Assembly (NCBI GenBank): GCA_903953195.1 | Contig: CAJBIS010000226.1 | Span: forward strand, 1 to 7,940 | Direction: 5' to 3' | From: an uncultured Actinomycetes bacterium | Lineage (GTDB): Bacteria > Actinomycetota > Acidimicrobiia > Acidimicrobiales > Microtrichaceae | DNA: 7,940 bases | Shown here: positions 1 to 6,800 of the stretch, piece by piece | Layout: the number at the start of each line of letters is the position of its first letter | How positions within the stretch are numbered: position 1 is the stretch's first letter | Program-made: the position numbers and the translations under genes | The notes under the pieces: generated by a model | What the model was told of the DNA's origin: nothing | What the model saw: only the letters and a program-made list of their open reading frames with translations | Database searches by the model: none

Positions 1-773
1 CGCACCATCCAGTCGACCTCCAGGTCCGGTGCGGCAAGGTCCTCGCCGAGCGCCCCGGCCGGCGCGAGTTCGAAGGTGCCGGCACCGAGTTCGGCGAGCA
101 CCTCGCCGATGCCGAACAGTTCCGCCTCGGCGGCGAACGTCCCCGGCACCGGTTCACCGTCGATGGCCCGGTGCGCGAGCGTCCGGCTCGTGGAGAAGCC
201 GAGCGCCCCGGCGCGCAGACCGTCTCGCACGATCGCGGCCATCGCCGCGATGTCCTCGGGTGTGGCCGGCTCGTTCGCCGCACCACGCTCACCCATCACG
301 TACGCGCGCACTGCACCGTGGGGGACCTGCGTACCGACGTCGAGCGCCATCGGCGATCGATCGAGCGCGTCGAGGTACTCCCCGAACGTCTCCCACGACC
401 ACTGGATCCCCGTCGACAGTGCCGCACCGGGGATGTCCTCGACGCCCTCCATCAGGCCGATCAGCCAGTCGTGACGTTCGGGCGCCACCGGCGCGAAGCC
501 CACGCCGCAGTTCCCCATCACGACCGTCGTGACGCCGTGCCAGCACGACGGCGACAGGTGCGCATCCCAGGTCGCCTGACCGTCGTAGTGGGTGTGGATG
601 TCGACGAAGCCCGGCGTCACCACTGCACCGTCGGCGTCGACGTCGCGGCGAGCCGGACCCAACCCCTCACCCACCTCGACGATCAGCCCGTCCTCGACGG
701 CGACATCGGCGACGCAGCCCGGCGCACCGGTGCCGTCGACGACGAAACCGCCACGAACCACCAGATCGTGCAT
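1..773 (-). CDS. N-acyl-D-amino-acid deacylase-type amidohydrolase (N-terminal part, runs off the left edge)
   Basis: This is a metal-dependent amidohydrolase of the D-aminoacylase/dihydroorotase-like superfamily, probably cytoplasmic. 257 residues are visible and the C-terminal part is missing; family members are usually about 480-580 residues. Seen: an N-terminal beta-sandwich start (MHDLVVRGGFVVDGTG), the metal-binding strand VTPGFVDIHTHYDGQ with His60 and His62, then GNCGVGFAP with Cys89, which matches the metal-bridging Cys of D-aminoacylases. Further family signatures are QWSWETFGEYLDAL (124-137), VPHGAVRAYVMG (150-161) and GFSTSRTLAHR (192-202). The ATG at 773-771 is preceded by a G6 run four bases upstream (778-783), which could serve as a ribosome binding site; the upstream ATG at 818-816 is out of frame. 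The remaining metal ligands lie outside the window. Substrate cannot be told: N-acyl-D-amino acids are the family archetype, but many actinobacterial paralogues are uncharacterised. It lies 98 bases downstream of the surface-protein stop codon. Confidence 0.93.
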   Translation of the reverse strand, partial: MHDLVVRGGFVVDGTGAPGCVADVAVEDGLIVEVGEGLGPARRDVDADGAVVTPGFVDIHTHYDGQATWDAHLSPSCWHGVTTVVMGNCGVGFAPVAPERHDWLIGLMEGVEDIPGAALSTGIQWSWETFGEYLDALDRSPMALDVGTQVPHGAVRAYVMGERGAANEPATPEDIAAMAAIVRDGLRAGALGFSTSRTLAHRAIDGEPVPGTFAAEAELFGIGEVLAELGAGTFELAPAGALGEDLAAPDLEVDWMV

Positions 774-777
774 GTTG

Positions 778-783
778 CCCCCC
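778..783 (-). promoter_or_regulatory. Possible ribosome binding site of the amidohydrolase
   Basis: A run of six G on the minus strand ends four bases before the ATG at 773. It could pair with the anti-Shine-Dalgarno sequence using a G-U pair. The spacing is shorter than the usual optimum, so this is a modest site. It supports the chosen start because no other in-frame start has a better one. Confidence 0.45.
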
Positions 784-798
784 ACTCGTTCGACCGAG

Positions 799-837
799 CG
801 TCCGGTGGCCGATCCATGCGGACCGACCCGGCGGACG
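799..837 (-). terminator. Long hairpin between surface protein and amidohydrolase, possible terminator
   Basis: Read on the minus strand, the transcript can fold as CGTCCG, a 3x2 internal loop, GGTCGGTCC, tetraloop GCAT, GGATCGGCC, then CGGACG. This gives a 9-bp inner stem and a 6-bp outer stem. Two of the inner pairs are G-U in the minus-strand RNA and become C-A mismatches in plus-strand RNA, so the structure favours the strand that is transcribed. It begins 35 bases after the stop of the surface protein and ends 25 bases before the amidohydrolase ATG. There is no U-tract, so it would be a tractless terminator, or a processing or stability element in the leader of the amidohydrolase mRNA. 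Confidence 0.4.
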
Positions 838-871
838 AGCGCTCAGTCTGCCTCAGCGGAGTTCGTCGCGC

Positions 872-3800
872 TCAGGTGCCGATCGGTCGACGCCGACGCT
901 CGATCCAGACGGCGAGCCCGCCGAGGCCGAGCAGCGCGAGCGCGATCAGCCCCATCCGCCAGGCGTCGCCACCGGTGAACGACAGGCGACGGTTGTCACC
1001 GCCCGAGTTCACCGCCGCCGGGAACTCGTTGGTGAACGCCACGTTCGTCGCACCGTCGACCGCCAGCGACCGCGGCGGCCGGCCACCCGTCACCTGCACG
1101 GTCGTGCGGAGCGCGCCACCGGCATCGAACTCGTCGACGTCACAGTTCGCGCCGACCGGAACGGAGACCGTCCGACTCGCGTTCGCTGCGAGTCGGAACA
1201 CCGCCGCGCTCGACGGCACCGCCGCGGGGCGGGCCGAGCCGTCACCGGACGCCGCGAGGTCCACCGGAATCGCGGACCCACCGGACGGTGTGAACGTGCA
1301 CGCCACCGAGAACCCGTACGACGCCACCGAACTCGCACCAGTCACCGACTTGGACACCACGACGTCGGCGACGTCGAACGTGTTGGTCGCGGTCAACGTC
1401 ACCGTCTGGTCGGACCCCTCGATCGTCGCGGCGTTGTCCGCGCTGTCGAAGTCGACCGACGACGTGGTGGCACCGCCGGTCCCTGTCTCGTCGCCCCAGC
1501 ACCGGGTGCCCAGCGGCAGACCCGACGCCACCGGCACCGTCGCACCGGCACGCACCTCCACCGAGGTGTCGACCAGCGTCTCGGTGCCACCGACGAGCAG
1601 ATCCCGCTCACAGGTGACGGCGACGGTGTACACGGCGGCAGGCAGGAGCGCGTCCGCCCCACCCGTGACCTGCTTGGTCACCTGCACGGAACCGCCCGGG
1701 AACTCGTTGACCGCGGCGACATCGACGGCGGGTGCGTCGACTGCAGGGACGGTCACCGTGCCGACGACGGTCGGGACACCGCCGGCGGCGCCGCCGTTGA
1801 ACGTCTCGGTGACCGTGCACTGCGCGCCGACCGGAATCGGGTTCACGTAGCCGACCAACGACTGCGGTGTGAGTTCGGCGAGTGGGAACGTCGGCAGGGT
1901 GAAGCCGGCGAGCGTACAGACCGTCTCGAAGCGGAACGGCCCCTGGGCGTACTGCGCTGCAGCGCCCGTCAGTGTCTTGGTGATCCGGATGCCCGAGTCG
2001 TCCTCACCGACGAGCGAGCCACCCGGGTCGTAGGTGTTCGTCGCCGTGATCGTCACCTCGGGGTCGGCGTCGGTGATGGTGACCTTGTTGGCCTCGTCGT
2101 TGCTGATCGCCACGCTGGTCGCGCCCACCGTGTCGGTCTCGTCGGCCCAGCAGCGCGCGCCGATCGGCAGCGGCTCGCTCGACGTCGCGGTCTCGCCGCC
2201 CTTCAGCGTGAACGACTCGTCCAGGAACACCTGCACGTTGTTCGGCGCTGCGACGCCGACCAGGTCCCGCTCGCATCGGAGCCGGATGGTGAACTCGGCG
2301 TTGGTCATCGGTCCGGCTGCGGCGCCGGCGAGCACCTTCGAGATCGTGACGCTCCCCGCCGGGAAGTCGTTGGAGGACTCGACCTCGATCGGGCCCGGCG
2401 GATCCTGTCCCTCGACGTACGGCGGGATGACCTGTGCTCCGGTCGGCGTCAACGTGGAGCCGCCGGCATCCCCCGAATCGGTCTCGGTGGTCGTGCACTC
2501 GTACCCGGTCGGCACGGGCGACACGGTGCCGACCAGGTTGCCCGGGCCGAGGGTGACGGTCTCGACGACCGGCGGCAGCACCGTGTTCGGGTCGACGCAG
2601 CTGACCTCGAACACGAACGGTCCCTGCGACCACTTCGACGCCGCGCCGGTGAGCACCTTCGTGATCTGCACACCGCCGGTCGTGTACACGTTCTCGGCGG
2701 CGAGCTGGGTACCACCGTCAGCGTCGGGTGCCACGCCGACGAGCGCGGTCGCGCCGTCGAAGGCGCCGGCGTTGTTCGACGACCAGTTGATCTCGATCGC
2801 ACCGACGGTGTCGGTCTCGGTGGCGTCGCAGATCGCACCGACCGGCAGACCGGTGATCGTCGACGTCTCACCGTCGTTCAGGTCGATCTCGCGCGGGTAG
2901 CTCGGCAGGATGTCGCCGAGCGTGGGGAACGCGCACGTGACCTGGAAGTGGAACGGCCCGGGCAGCGTGATCGGCGGAATCGCGTCCCATCGCACCGACT
3001 TGCCGAGCGTGAGCGAGCCGGTGTCGTAGGCGTTCACCAGATCCAGGGTCTGCGGACCGGTGGCGTTGTCGATCGTGAGCGTCGCCGCGTTCTCCTCGCC
3101 GATGTACGGCGACTGCCCGCCCTGCGCGTTCGTCTCCCAGATCCGACACACCGCGCCCTGCGGGATGTTGGGGCTGGTGTAGGTCCCGCCATCGATGAGC
3201 GTGAACGTTCCCGACGACACCTCGGTGGTCGACCCGTCGGCCGAGTCGACGGCACACGAGTACGCCAGTTCGAACGGCGACAGCGGAACGTTCGCCGGCA
3301 GGCCGACGACGTCCTTGCTCACGGTGAACGTCCCGAGCGGCATCGACACGCCGACCTTCAGCGGCTCGGTCGCCGGCAGCACCGTGGTCGATCCGCCCGG
3401 CAGGATGAACGAGGGTCGGTAGGCGAACGAGTTCCACGCGACCGGTTCGGACCGCGGGCTGCTCAGCGACGCAGGCGCCTGCATCCGCCAGGTGAGCGCG
3501 AACGACTGGCCGGGCTGCAGGCGCTGACCGTCGGGGAACGTCAGTCGGGTCCGGAACCCGGTGTTGCCCGCACCGAAACCGGAGCTGAACGACCCCGCAG
3601 GGCAGGTGTCGGCGGGCGGCGGCCGCAGGTTCGCCGTGCAGAACGACGAGCCGGGGAACGTGTTGTTCGTGTAGTCGGTCTGGACCTGCGGGATGGTGCC
3701 GACCGCCGCCACCGGCGTGAGCATGGTCGGCCGGTTGTTCCACTGCGTGCCGCGCTGCTGGTTCGACAGGAGCACGCCGGTGTCGCCCTCGACGGGGAGA

Positions 3801-6800
3801 CCGTCGACGAGCACGACCTCGCTCGCCGGGTTCGTCCCGCTGTTCACACCGCGGATCAGGTAGTCGATCGGCTGACCCGGCAGCACACGCGCCGTGCACG
3901 GGAACCGGGTGTAGATCGTCGACCCGTTCGCGTACTTCGGGCACTGTGCATCACCGATCGTGACCGGCTGGCCGGCCGCGTTCAGGAAGCCGAGCGTCGG
4001 GTCGGCGGCGATCCACTTCTCGGCGATGAAGTCGTCGCCCGCGAGCGTGACCACGTTCGCCGACGCCGTGCAGAAGAGTCCGTCGCCGTAGTTCGGATCG
4101 TCGGTCACCGAGGTCGGCGACGTGCAGGTGAGTCGGGGATCCGTACCGCTCGCGCCCGCCGTGTTGACGACGGTCTGTCCGGCGGTCACGCCCGGCGAGA
4201 GACGGACGGTGAAGCCCAGGATGATCTTGGCGCCGGGCGGCAGCGCGAACCCCGGGAAGCTCCACGCGAGCTTGCAGATTCGGTTGGGGTCGGTGCACCC
4301 CGTCACCGGCGGCGGGTTGCCACCGGGGATCGGTGTGAAGTTCACCGTCGTCGGCTGCACCACGCCGGACGGCAGGACGTACTTCACGGTGTACGACTGG
4401 CCCGGCGGCGCACCCGGCGTCACCGGATCGAACGTGAGTCCGGCGGGCAACGGATCGACCACCACCGGGTCGATCACGGCGTCGGTGCCCGAGTTGGTGA
4501 CCTCGATGCTGAACGGTGCCGTGTCGCCGGGGCCGATGCGGCTGTTCGGCGTCTTGACGATCGACAGACTCGGCGTGCCCTGCACCACGTTCACTGTGGC
4601 CGCCACATCCGGAATCGTGAACGTCGAGCCCGGTGGCTGGAGTTCGGACTCGCCGAAGCCGCCGCTGATGTCCTCGAGCACATCGGGCACGGGGGTCGTC
4701 GGGGCCGACGCCAGGAACTGACGCACCTCGGCGTCGAAACAGAACGTCGAGTTCGGGCACTTCCCACCGCTCGGGAAGTTGGGGCTCGGCAGGATTTCGT
4801 AGCCGCCGTTCGAGTTGGTGAACGTGACGCGGAGGCCCTTCACGTCGGCTGCGGTCACGCCGGCCGGGATGCCCGGTGACGAACTGCTCGTCGGCGTGCC
4901 GTTGGTGAAGACGTCGCCGGCACAGTTCGCCACCGACGTGCACACGTCGACCTGCACCCGGTTCGCACCGTTCGGGAAGTTCACGTGCAGATTCCCCTTG
5001 AACACCACCGCGTCGAAGAACTCGGGGTCGGTGTCGGTGAATCCGAGCCGCTTCAGGTAGAGCGAGCCCGTGTTCAGGAGGGCGTGCTTGACGGTGACGA
5101 CCTGCGGTGGGAGCCCCGGCTGCGGCCGGATCACGGTGCCCGGAACGATCGCCTTGTTGAGACTGCCACCCGACCCGGGTGTCGTGGCCCGGACGTCGGA
5201 CCCGTTGCAGAACGGCGAGGTCGTCGGCGAGTCCAGGCCGACGGACGCGCAGTTCAGGAACGACGCACCTTCGGGCTGACCGTCACGGAGCAGCACCGAG
5301 TAGCCGGCCTTGAACGACTGCCCCGGCGACAGGTTGCCCGTCACGCGCACGCGGATGCCCGTGGCCCGCGTCAACAGCGCGGTGTCGGACTGCACGTACG
5401 GCACGTACGCCCCGGCGACCGGGTCGTAGACCTCGAGCACGCTCGCCGGTGACGCCGTGATGGCGCGCAACCGCGCCAGCCGGATGATGCCGAACGGGTT
5501 CGACGCCACGGTCGGGTCGGGCGGATCGGCGAGCACGACGTTCGACACGGGGACGTTGCCGTTGTTCCTGAACGACAACTCGAAGTCGAGTTCCTGGCCG
5601 GCCACGATCGTCGACACGCCGGTCGACGACTTGGTCCCGCCGCCGACACTCGGGTTCGGGTTCTGGACCGGCTGGGTGTCGCACGCGTCCGCCGTCGACG
5701 ACCCGGTGCCGTCGACGTTCGAGGCGATGAAGGTCTCGGCGCAGTTCAACAGTCCGCTCGTCACGTCCTCGGTGGTGACGCCGGATGCGGTGCCGTGCAG
5801 TTCCAGCGAGCCGGCCGCCTTGATGGCGATGTTCGGCGTCGTGCCGCCGGTGATTCCGACGAACGCCACCGACACCGACGCGGGAAACACGCCCGGAGCG
5901 CAACCGAGGCTGGTCACGGACTGCTTCGTCGGCGGGGCGGTGAACGTGACCGGCGCGGGGTCCGCGCCGGATCGGCACGTCACCGTCAGTGTGGCCTCGG
6001 TGGCCCCCGTCGGGAAGGTGACGCGCGCCGTGGTGATGTCGAGCTTGTCGAACTCGCTGATCGCACTCGGGCTCGGTTCCGTGATCGCCATCACGGGCAC
6101 GACGTAGGGCGAGTTGTTGGTGGCGGTGATCTTCATCGACACGCCCGAGTTCTGGCCCACCACGACGTTCCCGTCGGCGGCGTAGTCGCCGGTGGAGTCG
6201 GCGAAGATGTCCTTGGTCGCACCCACCGTCGCGTTACCCGGCTGGATCACGAACCCGGCGCACGCGTCCGATCCGACAGCGGCCCGCTCGTCGGCGTCCA
6301 CCACCGCGGGCGTGGCGCAGTTCCGCACCGACTCGGACACCGTCGGGTTGATCGGCGCATCCGTGCTGCGCAGCGTGTCGCGCAACTGCACCTCGAAGGC
6401 CACGCGGGCGTCGTCGATGTCGAACGGCAGGTCACCGCCGCCGCTGCTGGAGTACCGGTACCGGATCCCGGTGGCGTTCGCCAGATCGGCACCCGACGGC
6501 GCGGCGAGCACGAGCGGCGTGCCACCGGACTGCGGCGGGCCGGCGACCCAGTCGGTCGGACCGCACGGTGTGCCGATGGGGAACGGACACACCTCCACGA
6601 CCACCTGGTCCGCACCGGCCGGGAACCGGGTCAGCGTGCCGACCGAGGTCAGGTCGAACCGGTCGAACGTTGCCGTGGACACGTCCGCCACGGCCAGCTC
6701 CCGCACCTGCGACGAGGTCGACGAGGCGTTGCGGGCTCCCACCGTGATCGTGCTGGTCGCACCCGACTGGGCCAGCGCAGCCGCCGGCTCCCACTGCTTG

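Larger units (their letters stand above)
1013..3334 (-). repeat. Array of seven tandem DUF5979/CnaB-like modules
   Basis: Seven head-to-tail modules of about 100-118 residues fill residues 1406-2179. Each has the same order of landmarks: a first strand with Lys (TVSKDVVG, TLGKSV, ITKVLTG, ISKVLAG, ITKTLTG, VTKQVTG, VSKSVTG), a Cys in the next strands, a PxG turn with a second Cys, a Glu four residues after that Cys (as in CTVTET), and a closing strand with Asn (LVNAY, AENVY, SSNDF, TATNTY, AVNEF, TATNTF, FTNEF). The TET-like strand and the closing Asn match the catalytic Glu and bond-forming Asn of SpaA/CnaB domains. DUF5979 is my recognition from memory. Separate entries give each module. 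Confidence 0.82.

Noticed and set aside
171..1850. Long plus-strand open frame of about 559 codons
   Set aside because: It runs antisense across both the amidohydrolase and the surface protein, is Arg- and Thr-rich without motifs, and crosses two well-supported genes. Long antisense frames are common in GC-rich DNA.
2948..4879. Long plus-strand open frame of about 643 codons
   Set aside because: It is antisense to the repeat region and extremely rich in Arg, Gly and Val, without domains or a signal. It is a by-product of third-position GC in the real gene.
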